In this document: piece by piece, positions 45,701 to 51,866 of the stretch
Layout of the letters: the number at the start of each line of letters is the position of its first letter
Position numbering within the stretch: the first letter of the stretch is position 1
Origin: Coriobacteriaceae bacterium
Lineage (GTDB): Bacteria > Actinomycetota > Coriobacteriia > Coriobacteriales > Coriobacteriaceae
DNA: 64,000 nucleotides
Assembly (NCBI GenBank): GCA_902363125.1
Contig: CABIZD010000003.1
Coordinates: forward strand, 124,001 to 188,000
Reading direction: 5' to 3'
Notes under the pieces: generated by a model
What the model was told of the DNA's origin: nothing
What the model saw: only the letters and a program-made list of their open reading frames with translations
The model's database searches: none
Translations under genes and position numbers: made by a program

Positions 45701-48700
45701 ACGGGGACGGCGAGCCCGTCTCCGGCACCTTCGGCAAGGGCAAGAACGCCGTGACCTTCACGGACGGTAAGGCGACCTTCAAGCTTAAGGACGGTGAGGA
45801 GAAGGCCATCACCGGCCTGCCTGTGGGCGCGCGCTACACCGTGGCCGAGGACGCCGCCGAGGGCTACACGACTGCGGTCAACGGGGCTGACGGCTCCAAG
45901 GCCGAAGGCGCCGTGACCGAGGACGGCGCGACCGTCGCGTTCACCAACACGTACGGAACGGCCACCGAGGGCAGGGACGTCTCCACCGCGGGACTCTTCA
46001 CCAAGACGCTCGAGGGTCGCGACTGGGCGGAGGGCGACAGCTTCCAGTTCGCGCTCGCGGGCGAGGGCGGCGCCCCCATGCCCGAGGGGTCTGCCGACGG
46101 CTCCAAGACCGTCAGCGTGACGGCCGCCGCCGGCACCAAGGCGGGCGATAGGGTCGCCTTCGACTTCGGCTCCATCCGCTACACGCTCGACGACATCAAG
46201 GATGCCGAGTTCGCCGAGGTCGGCGGCAAGCGCGTGCGCGCCAAGACCTTCACCTACACGGTGCGCGAGGTCAGGCCCGATGACGGCTCTGCCATTGCCG
46301 GCGTGGCCTACGACGGCCACGTCGCCACGATGACGGTGACCGTGACCGACGACGGCTCCGGCAACCTCACGGCTACGACGCCCGCGATCGCGGAGGTGAG
46401 CGGCGGCGACTTCGTCAACACCTACACGACCGAGCTCGACTACTCGGTCCGCGCGGGCGTGCGCCTGTCCAAGACGCTCTGTGGTCGCGCCATGGGGGCG
46501 GGGCAGTTCGCCTTCACCGTGACCGCCGACGCCGAGACGGCCGCCAAGCTCGGCCTCAAGACCGGCAAGGACGCCTACGCCGTGGCTGCGACCGATGACG
46601 GCGCCGCCGACCTGGTCGACCTCATCGGCGGGACCGCGGGCGGCGACGTGAAGTTCACCGATGCCGACGCGGGCAAGGTCTACCGCTTCACCGTCACCGA
46701 GACCAAGCTCGGCGGCGAGGGCTACGCCAACGACACCGCGCCGCGCACGGTGACCATCGCGCCCGCCTACGACGCCGCGACGGGCAGACTCACGGTCACG
46801 ACCGCGGTTGCCAGGGACGGTGTCGAGGTCGCACGCAGCGAGGTCTCCGCGGCAGATGACGCCATGGCGACGCCCGCGCCCGTGACGGTCGCGTTTCAGA
46901 ACTCCTACGAGGCCACCGGAACGCTCGGCGGCGAGGGCAACGTGTCAATTAACGCCACCAAGACGCTGACGGGCCGCGCCGCGACGGCGGGCGAGTTCTC
47001 GTTCTCCGTCCGCGATGCCCGGGGCAACGTGGTCGCGACCGCGTCCAACCAGGCCTCCGGCGACGGCGAGGCCGCGGACCTTGCGTTCTCGCCCGTTGCC
47101 TACACCACCGACGCTCTCGAGCGGATGGTGGCGGACGGCACCGCCACCAGGGCCGCCGACGGCTCCTGGGTCATTCCCTATACCGTATCCGAGGACGGCA
47201 CGGACCGGCTGCCCGCGGGCGTGACGGCGACCGCCTCGAGCTTCGATATCACGGTCAAGGTGACCGATGACGGCAAGGGCGGGCTGGATGTGGCCGTGGC
47301 CTACCCCGAGGGCTCCGACGGCACGCTGTCGTTTGTGAATGCTTATAGCGCTCGCGAGGCGACGGTCGACCTCGCGGGCACCAAGACGCTGGCGCTCCGC
47401 CAGGCCGGACTCGGCCTCACGCAGGCCGACATTGCGGGCAAGTACACCTTTAAGATCACGCCGCTGAACGGCGCGTCCGCACCGGTTGACGCCTCCGGCA
47501 AGACGGTGACCGAGGCGACCAACGACGCCGCCGGCAATGTCGTGCTGGGCCACGTCACGTTCAGGCAGCCGAGCGACCTCGATGACGTCGAGATCGACGG
47601 CGACGGCATGCGCACCAAGACGTTTGCCTACCGGGTGAGCGAGTCCGGCTCGGTCGATGGCGTGGTCAACGACGCGACGGCGACGAGGACCATCACGGTC
47701 AGGGTGGTCGAGGACACCAACGCGGGCACGCTCGCCGCGGAGATCCTGCCCGCAGAGGGCACGCCCGAGGGCAAGGGCGCGTTCGAGTTCACCAACACCT
47801 ACGGCGTGAACCCGACGTCGAGCTCCGTCACCGACCAGATCAAGGTGAACAAGAAGCTCAAGGGCCGTGACCTGGCCGAGGGCGAGTTCGAGTTCCAGTT
47901 GGTCGAGCTTGCCGCCGACGGCACGGTCGCGCTCAGCCCCGTCACCTACACCGCGCCCGGCATGCACAGCTACGAGTTGCGCGAGGTCGCCGGCACGGCG
48001 GGCGGCGTGACATACGACAAGGCGACGTACCGCGTGCGCACGACGGTCACCGATGCCAAAAACGGTACGCTCGCCGTCAAGCACGAGCTGGCGGATGCCG
48101 AGGGCAATGCCGTGGGCGACACCTCGGTGACCTTTACCAACGGCTACGAGGCCGCACCCGTCACCCTCAAGCTGGGCGCCGCCAAGGTGCTCAAGGGCGC
48201 CGAGCTCAAGGCGGGCCAGTTTAGCTTTGAGCTCAAGAGCCGGGACGGCAAGGTCATGTCGACCGCCAAGAATGCCGCGGACGGCAGCGTCACGTTCGAT
48301 GCGCTGACCTTCAAGCAGGCCGGCACCTACACCTTCACGGTGAGCGAGGTCGACGACGGCCAGGCGCACGTGACCTACGACAAGGCGGTGCACAAGATCG
48401 TCGTCACGGTGAGCGACGAGGCGGCAGACGGCACCAAGACGGGCTATCTGTCGGCGAAGGTCTCCTACGAGGGCGACGCCAACATGCCGCCGGTCTTCAC
48501 CAACAGCTACGCCGAGGAGCCCGGCACCCCCGAGAACCCCGGCACGCCGGGCGGCGGCTCGGGCGGCGGTTCAGATAACGGCTCCGGCAGCGGCGCTAGC
48601 GGTGACGGCTCCAAGGGCGGTATGCCCGACACCGGCGACCGCAGCCTGCCGCTTGAGGCGCTCGGCGCCATGGCCGGCATCGGCGCGCTGACCGCAGCGG

Positions 48701-48732
48701 GCGGCGCGGTCCTGTACCGCAGGCGTCGCTAG
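36793..48732 (+). CDS. Giant wall-anchored adhesin with fibro-slime head and pilin isopeptide repeats
   Basis: 3979 residues from ATG 36793, behind GGGGAGG; the frame is open to 36619 but only across the G tract. Signal peptide about 1-52 (LRVLTVPLAACALLFGATSASA). Residues about 70-400 resemble the fibro-slime domain (DDDVWVYIDGVLVGDLGG). Cna_B/SpaA-like domains follow near 407 and 697. From about 1126 come roughly fifteen units of the streptococcal pilin (FctA/Spy0128) isopeptide-linkage type, each with a K near its start, a central YT..E stretch and an ending F(T/V)N.Y, consistent with Lys-Asn self-crosslinks. Two DUF11-like domains interrupt them at about 2416-2675. A Gly/Ser stalk leads to MPDTGDRS (residue 3944), a membrane segment and RRRR: a sortase signal with Met in place of Leu. 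No sortase is nearby. Base use changes around 45.6 kb. Likely host-surface or mucus attachment. Confidence 0.92.
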   Translation: MNRACARAREMLKPFGKKTNTAKRALRVLTVPLAACALLFGATSASADQAVPFSNHTVQTVNPTGTTVNLFDYWVVNGDNDKSVNINNDNGNNNTGINKDHQLKFNGGAGSGINKWTGKSDIGGFGRLSFVKNILVNGYPSINAGTYTSYNTHGTYKDESLDYLFNNDSQANGKQDGKAVYNNVQGLFQLKDGYYVYDSYGSDGNYAVYNFTTNSFDVYDKAGVYKDSVSDANRGQFFPFDSADKVFEERNGRLSPIGITDGTNDKLNHHFGMSMTTEFVQPAGGKTTDNNDMVFKFSGDDDVWVYIDGVLVGDLGGIHEKATLDINFATGVVRVGHIDGANGSPKYFPDTTIKAMFKAAGADTSNFSDNTFRDSTKHTLSFFYLERGAGASNMSLKFNLTTLPSSEVEKVDQNGEAVQGAEFALYQSDAKWNAQGEPIAQGTTDANGQLVLLKSDGSVLSFDNQHAEKHDYFVLKEVGMPAGYRSSLTSSTTATPGELHLQYKAAASGSGGVVVAPQTTVTTADGKSWTGSRMWLNGGYLAAKETISLSKETKDNKDKPISSGTTFAVVLKRTDKTKSDTDESAWTAVTGNPLEGYKLCSAHGIAGAVEAAKSADTSVFAVNTKGDYEVTVRSLPGDIETYAAMLKDKSNSEYTVAAYHTTASSLAEATTDNTSMVKYQTTSRQFSTVIHLTNVQNRLFVQKVDDLGKPVNGATFELYQAEDVTGDSPSTYAIKSGATPYDTVQANGTSYPYEIEGAACFPVDSTWHAPLIKGAYYLRESVSPDGHEINNTITKVIVDDSGVYVDAGKEGDGVLSMSGPGSLIASLAQFGSPDSIDNTLTHIKGKLQSATGSDTKENLTWGQTSTAKGVTPSLADNLMHMRYDKTTQGTKTILRYVEDGGERNGKLATIFADTGINRMALYQDDDATNGTDLGTLQLNHLFTTGTAVQYTDRRVARLQVTKTVTADNGLTAPTEDANGNDLTFTFKFTLPDSEEGYEARVFDANGKSMGNSFTLKNGGTHSIKAGETIRVYDLKQGDKYSVSELTTKGEASNGDVLASIVNTVTGSADESVLPAGFSLVSRKAGGEEQPGTGNTITGKIVALEDGKIPADNKLEFTNNYSASSVTLEAKDGLSAKKMLEGRDWADGDSFTVQLAAKDGAPMPNGAKDGVATVEFTKNTQKATFGDITYTKPGMYTYTISEVIPGSDAGADGMSYSAAVYTATVVVEDKQAGALVVKSVKVVQECNDARVDTNTDVSDKVATFTNRYDAHEAKIIIHAQKILTDNAGSFALAQNAFSFTLEGMGGYADVNAVFSPNTVDTSVVAPMPQGTEGNAATVGNNADGTVTQPATVTWPAISYTAKSDAGRAYVYKFAENPGSIAGMTYDGSVYYAVVRNAKKGAGIQTSIEYYKVAEDGSVEKLDNNATPSFTNIYSVDPTSVILQGQKTVSGRDWNQDESYTFNLAAAADDDGATSLGKTTKQAVTDGVVVINTNQAVASAPTSGCVASFAFGTEAAPTVTFNRAGTFSFNITEKAAQDGQAGMSMDKHTARATVVVTDLDKSGNHAGKLRVSSVTYANTGAPDADKIVTDKAAFTNAYHASGTFDGVTVSKTLEGRASTAGQFTFAVTGLWYNGVQTSVDGSEASLSNKVAGAGVSGAVVSASGEEKLFARDLTEQDLGRTFAYRIHENQSTAAAGYTYDTGYTGDAIVLVKVLARKNDPAKLYTVTTVLKGAGVTELLGDGTDASKLTDEKIVELKQKPNTYVQQYDASEAGATTPTVSFVNRYAASLDYGAAGGLQIEKTLTYPKDATIFGSPKSTFRYIVKPADKTSASKVGISTDGKVFETASVEADAPKTVSLVPAGGLTFTQDDAGKTFTYTVSEIDDKATGYTYDKMVHTVKAVVADSGDGTLRVTTSVSKPGDGGDELEGQWIYPSDATSTGVATVKFKNTYTVTEAATYTPSVTKVVVGANAPGKFTFAMTAADDATRAAVDSKLITGSSMSVDNGYAEKKQTKEGLKDGEHYQVDFSKLTFNKPGTYKFAINELAPNSGLGEWKYDQHIYTVTVTVTDEGGKLVARADGATGSEGFIFTNSYQTSTSYELQGGLEIVKTLNGHDLHAGMFGFTVTGEGDASIEKLNKLLRADEGKLTVTNDEPQADGTSHTGILGGLTFATKDAGKTFTYKIVENGGDKGGYTYDSTYWMVEITVKKRDNGSLYTVTTAKHYDANDVEEPRDTKTFSSENGAAKAQVSFTNSYIATGTFEGLAAEKVMDSRDKIEAGQYTFDLYAEKADGSLEKMDEGTTQAGENGTATVNFGKVYFKLGNAPSETHEQTIDLVRAVNDGVATKRHNADHTTTYSFNLVAKESLVDLPEGVRPVDTSATCRVLLEVTDNNDGTLTPKVTYRNGTENGKIVFHNTRDKVKTIGTVAKPNVDIDGQLLSVGDSYVYTINWVNTKADADGNLVSADVTVVDELPTGVVFEAFEGKYADKGAASGQLLTWNLGEQPAGSHGSVRVRVKITEDAVKGAQGAVGTVENKATVTVGNKSYTGTTTNYVPKKSESDAQDSTGSGVALGDELTYTIGYKNTEGVSATVTITDTVPAGTEFVEFAGDHKDAGSKDNDGSLTWTLADVPAGKEGTVQFKVRVTEDAFKSGGASGNISNQASVAVGNNPAVKTNTTTDEVSDGRLTLSKTVTAAEGITAPNKAFTFKVLLYQADGTTPLAGTFAYAGRPSGTNGTYVSGQIKSGDTIALKAGGSVTVTLPAGAHYEVQELDSKGELMTSEDGFAVVDKANPQKGTVGQATQAGFTNVYSVESTKVENAFKVQKKISGRNWTTSDVFTMTLAAQGEAPMPKGAKDGVSTIELHKDAQVDNFGTIEYTKPGTYTYVITEQSGDEAALTFSKATYRATVTVTDNGAGKLSAKTKIAQLTDDAGDAAERTVEAAVFTNTAKTGSLTVKKTVVGGDSQREFGFAVTLTDGDGEPVSGTFGKGKNAVTFTDGKATFKLKDGEEKAITGLPVGARYTVAEDAAEGYTTAVNGADGSKAEGAVTEDGATVAFTNTYGTATEGRDVSTAGLFTKTLEGRDWAEGDSFQFALAGEGGAPMPEGSADGSKTVSVTAAAGTKAGDRVAFDFGSIRYTLDDIKDAEFAEVGGKRVRAKTFTYTVREVRPDDGSAIAGVAYDGHVATMTVTVTDDGSGNLTATTPAIAEVSGGDFVNTYTTELDYSVRAGVRLSKTLCGRAMGAGQFAFTVTADAETAAKLGLKTGKDAYAVAATDDGAADLVDLIGGTAGGDVKFTDADAGKVYRFTVTETKLGGEGYANDTAPRTVTIAPAYDAATGRLTVTTAVARDGVEVARSEVSAADDAMATPAPVTVAFQNSYEATGTLGGEGNVSINATKTLTGRAATAGEFSFSVRDARGNVVATASNQASGDGEAADLAFSPVAYTTDALERMVADGTATRAADGSWVIPYTVSEDGTDRLPAGVTATASSFDITVKVTDDGKGGLDVAVAYPEGSDGTLSFVNAYSAREATVDLAGTKTLALRQAGLGLTQADIAGKYTFKITPLNGASAPVDASGKTVTEATNDAAGNVVLGHVTFRQPSDLDDVEIDGDGMRTKTFAYRVSESGSVDGVVNDATATRTITVRVVEDTNAGTLAAEILPAEGTPEGKGAFEFTNTYGVNPTSSSVTDQIKVNKKLKGRDLAEGEFEFQLVELAADGTVALSPVTYTAPGMHSYELREVAGTAGGVTYDKATYRVRTTVTDAKNGTLAVKHELADAEGNAVGDTSVTFTNGYEAAPVTLKLGAAKVLKGAELKAGQFSFELKSRDGKVMSTAKNAADGSVTFDALTFKQAGTYTFTVSEVDDGQAHVTYDKAVHKIVVTVSDEAADGTKTGYLSAKVSYEGDANMPPVFTNSYAEEPGTPENPGTPGGGSGGGSDNGSGSGASGDGSKGGMPDTGDRSLPLEALGAMAGIGALTAAGGAVLYRRRR

Positions 48733-48812
48733 CGATATGGACGAGTGGGGCGAATCCATCCGATGGGTTCGCCCCACTTGCCGTGGCGGGCGGGAGCAGG
48801 TAAGATATACCG

Positions 48813-48936
48813 AGCGCCTAGCGCGTTCGATGGGTTCGGATGACGACATGTTCCGAATCTGGTCAGGTCCGGAAGGAAGCAGCCATAAGGAGCCTCTGTC
48901 GGGCATCCGAATCCATCGAGTGCGCAGGCGTTTTTT
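48813..48936 (+). ncRNA. ffs: Signal recognition particle RNA (4.5S type)
   Basis: The apical domain GGTCAGGTCCGGAAGGAAGC (48861-48880) plus AGCC is the universal Ffh-binding core. The long stem closes around it: CGCCTAGCGC and TCGATGG on the left pair with CCATCGA and GCGCAGGCG on the right, and T6 follows at 48931-48936. Small bacterial SRP RNA without an Alu domain. Ends are estimated from the pairing. Confidence 0.95.
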
Positions 48937-48943
48937 GGTGCCG

Positions 48944-49050
48944 CGGCTACCCGCGAGTGCCGGCAGGGCGCTTGGTGTCTCGCTGGTCCTCGGCTTCGCC
49001 TGCGGGATCGCTCGACTACCAAGCGCCCTGCCGGCACTCGCGGGTAGCCG
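48944..49050. repeat. Large nested palindrome, copy B
   Basis: Perfect 33-bp arms (48944-48976 and 49018-49050; outer end CGGCTACCCGCGAGTGCCGG) around a 41-base spacer that folds again (CCTCGGCTTCGCCTGCGGG region). TTTTGGT/ACCAAAA outside may lengthen it. It starts eight bases after the SRP RNA terminator. Confidence 0.9.
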
Positions 49051-49189
49051 ACCAAAACCGCCTGAAGGGTCACATTTATCTGAATAATTTAATCCCGTGC
49101 CTTTTGCTGCTCGTTGGCGTTGTCTGGAGCGCGGTGGCTATGTGGTTCAAGAGGCGGCGGTGCTGTTGCTTGAATTTTTGCAGTTAAAG

Positions 49190-49227
49190 AGGCCCGTTTC
49201 CCTAGGTGGGGAAACGGGCCTCCTTTT
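49190..49227 (-). terminator. Terminator of the first LANTG coiled-coil gene
   Basis: AGGCCCGTTTCCC / GGGGAAACGGGCCT stem with short loop. The same hairpin with small changes follows the second paralogue at 50501-50540. The 130 bases before it contain nothing recognisable. Confidence 0.8.
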
Positions 49228-49270
49228 GTTTCTGGGCTTGTGGATTGGCGGAGACAATAGCCGCTGGCAG

Positions 49271-50284
49271 CTATTTTGAGTTCTTGAGGCGGCGTGTGGC
49301 TGTGGCGGTTATTCCGAGGCCTGCGGCGGCGATTCCTGCGAGTGCGATTGCGCTCGGTGCTGTGTCGCCCGTGTTTGCGAGCTTGCCGGCGGTCGTATTT
49401 GCTTGCTTGCCGCTGCTCGAGGTCGCCTGCTTGGTGGAGCTTGGTAGGGTGTCTTTGCCGGTTGCAGGTGAGCTAACGGGCGGTGTCGCCTCGGCGGGTT
49501 GCGTTGAGCCGGAGGGAGGCACTGTCTCGGTCGGTTTCGTTATCTCGGGCGAGGTGGCCTTGTCTGCCGCGGCCTTAGCCTCTTCGTATGCCTTGCAGGC
49601 GTCGTCATAGGCCGCTTGCGCCTTTTCCAAATCGCCGAGGAGCGCATCTCGCTTGGCTATGTCCTCATCGATGTGGGCTTTAGCTTCCTGCGCCTCACTT
49701 TCGGAATCCTGAACCTGTCTTTCCTGGCTTTCGAGCCGGCGTCGGTAGGAGTGAAGATCATCTTCACAAGATTTCTCTCGCCTTTCTGCCGACATGATCT
49801 CACGTCGCAACTGCTTAATATGCTCTTTAGTAGCTGTGCTGGGCTCCTCGTCGCCGAGTGCTTCAAGTGCCTTATCTAATTCTGCCTGAAGGCCGCTTGT
49901 CCGGCTGTGGGCCTCATCGTATTTGGCTTGGGCTGCATCGACGTTCGCTTGCATGGCGGGAAGGCGTTCCCTCCGTTTGGCGGCTTCCGCCGCCACTATG
50001 TCGTAGATCTCTTGAAAAGCGGCAATGTCATCATCGATTGCCGCAAGTTTCTCGGGACTTGCGGCAACTTTTGCGGCCTCGAGGTTTTTGAGCGCTTCCT
50101 GCATGGCTGCATACGCTTTTTCTTTTGCGGCGGCCGCGTCTTCCGTCTGCAGGGCAACTGCACCGGTGGGGGAGCTGGTTTCTGCCGCGATCGCCGTTAC
50201 GGGGGCGATTCCCGCGACAAGTGCCGCGGAAAGGGCGATGCCCACAGTTGCTCGTCTTGCTCTTCTTGCGAGAATGTCGTTCAT
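49271..50284 (-). CDS. Wall-anchored coiled-coil surface protein, paralogue 1
   Basis: 337 residues. Signal peptide about 1-34 (GIALSAALVAGIAPVTAIAA). Residues about 45-240 are one long predicted coiled coil, Ala/Glu/Lys-rich, with heptad patterns (DKALEALGDEE, RRLESQERQVQDSESEAQ). A Pro/Thr/Ser stalk leads to the sorting signal LANTGD (about 301), a hydrophobic helix and RRLKNSK. LANTG is a Coriobacteriia-style variant of LPXTG. Function unknown; an adhesin or cell-surface spacer is plausible. Nearly identical at both ends to the next gene; GAGGTG before the ATG. Confidence 0.85.
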   Translation of the reverse strand: MNDILARRARRATVGIALSAALVAGIAPVTAIAAETSSPTGAVALQTEDAAAAKEKAYAAMQEALKNLEAAKVAASPEKLAAIDDDIAAFQEIYDIVAAEAAKRRERLPAMQANVDAAQAKYDEAHSRTSGLQAELDKALEALGDEEPSTATKEHIKQLRREIMSAERREKSCEDDLHSYRRRLESQERQVQDSESEAQEAKAHIDEDIAKRDALLGDLEKAQAAYDDACKAYEEAKAAADKATSPEITKPTETVPPSGSTQPAEATPPVSSPATGKDTLPSSTKQATSSSGKQANTTAGKLANTGDTAPSAIALAGIAAAGLGITATATRRLKNSK

Positions 50285-50500
50285 CTCGGCACCTCATTTC
50301 AAGGGTCGGCGACTAACTTGGTAGCACTAATGTAAGTATATCAGGCGGTTTGCCCGCCATTGATCGGGCGTGCGCGTATATCCCTTGATTAACAGCCATT
50401 AAATCTATCCCTTAAGGAATGCGGCTTGCTAGTGTTGTCTGGGCATTGATGGCTGCGTGGTTCAAGAGACGGCGGCATTACCATCTGTTTTTTCAAGTAA

Positions 50501-50540
50501 AGAGGCCCGTTTCCCTGGGTTGGGGAGACGGGCCTCTTTT
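50501..50540 (-). terminator. Terminator of the second LANTG coiled-coil gene
   Basis: AGAGGCCCGTTTCCC with a GGGGAGACGGGCCTCT partner and U-rich ends; a duplicate of 49190-49227. Confidence 0.85.
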
Positions 50541-50583
50541 GTCTCTGGGTTTGTGGATTGGCGAAGGTGGTATGCTCTGGCGG

Positions 50584-51651
50584 CTATTTTGAGTTCTTGA
50601 GGCGGCGTACACCCGTGGCGGTTATTCCGAGGCCTGCGGCGGCGATTCCTGCGAGTACGATTGCGCTCGGCGCTGCGTCGCCCGTGTTCGCGAGCTTGCC
50701 AGCGGTCGTATCTGCTTGCTTGCCGCTGCTCGAGTTCGCCTGCTTGATGGAGCTTGGCGGGGTATTTTTGCCGGTCGCGGACGAGCCGGTGGGCTGTGTC
50801 GCCTCGGCCGGTTGCGCCGAGTTGGAGGGAGGCGTCGTCTCGGTCGGTTGCGTTATCTCGGGCGAGGTGGCCTTGTCTGCCGCGGCCTTTGCCTCTTCGT
50901 ATGCCTTGCAGGCGTCGTCATAGGCCGCTTGCGCCTTTTTCAAATTGTCGAGGAGCGCATCTCGCCAGGCTATGAACTGGTCGATATGGGCTTTATATTT
51001 CTCTGCAGCACGTTCACAGTCATTAACTTGTCTTTCCTGCCTTTCGAGGCGGCCCTTGACCTCGCGGAGCTCCATTTCGCAAAAGTCAACTCGCGCTTTT
51101 GCCGTTACGATCTCTTGGCGCAACTGCTTTATTTGCTGTTTAACAGTTTCGACAAGCTCCTCGTCGCCGAGCGCTTCGAGTGCCTTAAGCACCTCAAGTT
51201 TCTTATCTAATTCTGACTGAAGGCCGCTTGTCCGGTTGATGGCCTCGTCGTATTTGGCTTGGGCTGCATCGATGTCCGCTTGCATGGTGGGAAGGAGTTC
51301 CCTCTCTTCGACGGCTTGCGCCGCCATCTTGTCGCGGAGCTCTTGAAAACGGGCAATGTCATCATTGAATCTCGCAATTTTCTCGGGACTTGCGGCGTCT
51401 TTTGCGGCCTCGAGGTTTTTGAGCGCTTCCTGCATGGCTGCATACGCTTTTTCTTTTGCGGCGGCCGCGTCTTCTGTCTGCGGGGCGCCCGAATTGCCGT
51501 TGGCGGCGCTCGTCTGCGAAACGGCCGCACCGGTGGGGGAACTGGTTTCTGCCGCGATCGCCGTTACGGGGGCGATTCCCGCGACAAGTGCCGCGGAAAG
51601 GGCGATGCCCACAGTTGCTCGTCTTGCTCTTCTTGCGAGAATGTCGTTCAT
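50584..51651 (-). CDS. Wall-anchored coiled-coil surface protein, paralogue 2
   Basis: 355 residues, a tandem duplicate of 49271-50284. The first 40 residues and the last 110 (stalk, LANTGD, membrane helix, RRLKNSK) are almost the same. The coiled-coil centre (residues about 85-235) is clearly diverged, and there is an 18-residue insertion after the signal peptide region (SQTSAANGNSGAPQ). The 65 bases upstream of both start codons look identical, so they probably share one regulator. Same unknown role. Confidence 0.85.
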   Translation of the reverse strand: MNDILARRARRATVGIALSAALVAGIAPVTAIAAETSSPTGAAVSQTSAANGNSGAPQTEDAAAAKEKAYAAMQEALKNLEAAKDAASPEKIARFNDDIARFQELRDKMAAQAVEERELLPTMQADIDAAQAKYDEAINRTSGLQSELDKKLEVLKALEALGDEELVETVKQQIKQLRQEIVTAKARVDFCEMELREVKGRLERQERQVNDCERAAEKYKAHIDQFIAWRDALLDNLKKAQAAYDDACKAYEEAKAAADKATSPEITQPTETTPPSNSAQPAEATQPTGSSATGKNTPPSSIKQANSSSGKQADTTAGKLANTGDAAPSAIVLAGIAAAGLGITATGVRRLKNSK

Positions 51652-51866
51652 CTCGGCACCTCATTTCAAGGGTCGGCGACTAACTTGGTAGCACTAATGT
51701 AAGTATATCAGGCGGTCGACCCGACACTGGCTGGGCGTGCGCGTGCCTTTCCGCTTCTTTGGAAACCGAATCCCATTAGAAATGACGAGTTGTTTACGCT
51801 TCTTTTGGGGTGGCGGTACTATCATGGTTCGAATTGAATGTGGATGATGATAGGGAGCGCCTATAC

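Noticed and set aside
36793..48732. Assembly artefact joining several pilin genes
   Set aside because: There is one continuous frame, one signal peptide and one sorting signal, with no internal start or anchor; repeats differ in sequence, which argues against a collapsed or duplicated assembly.
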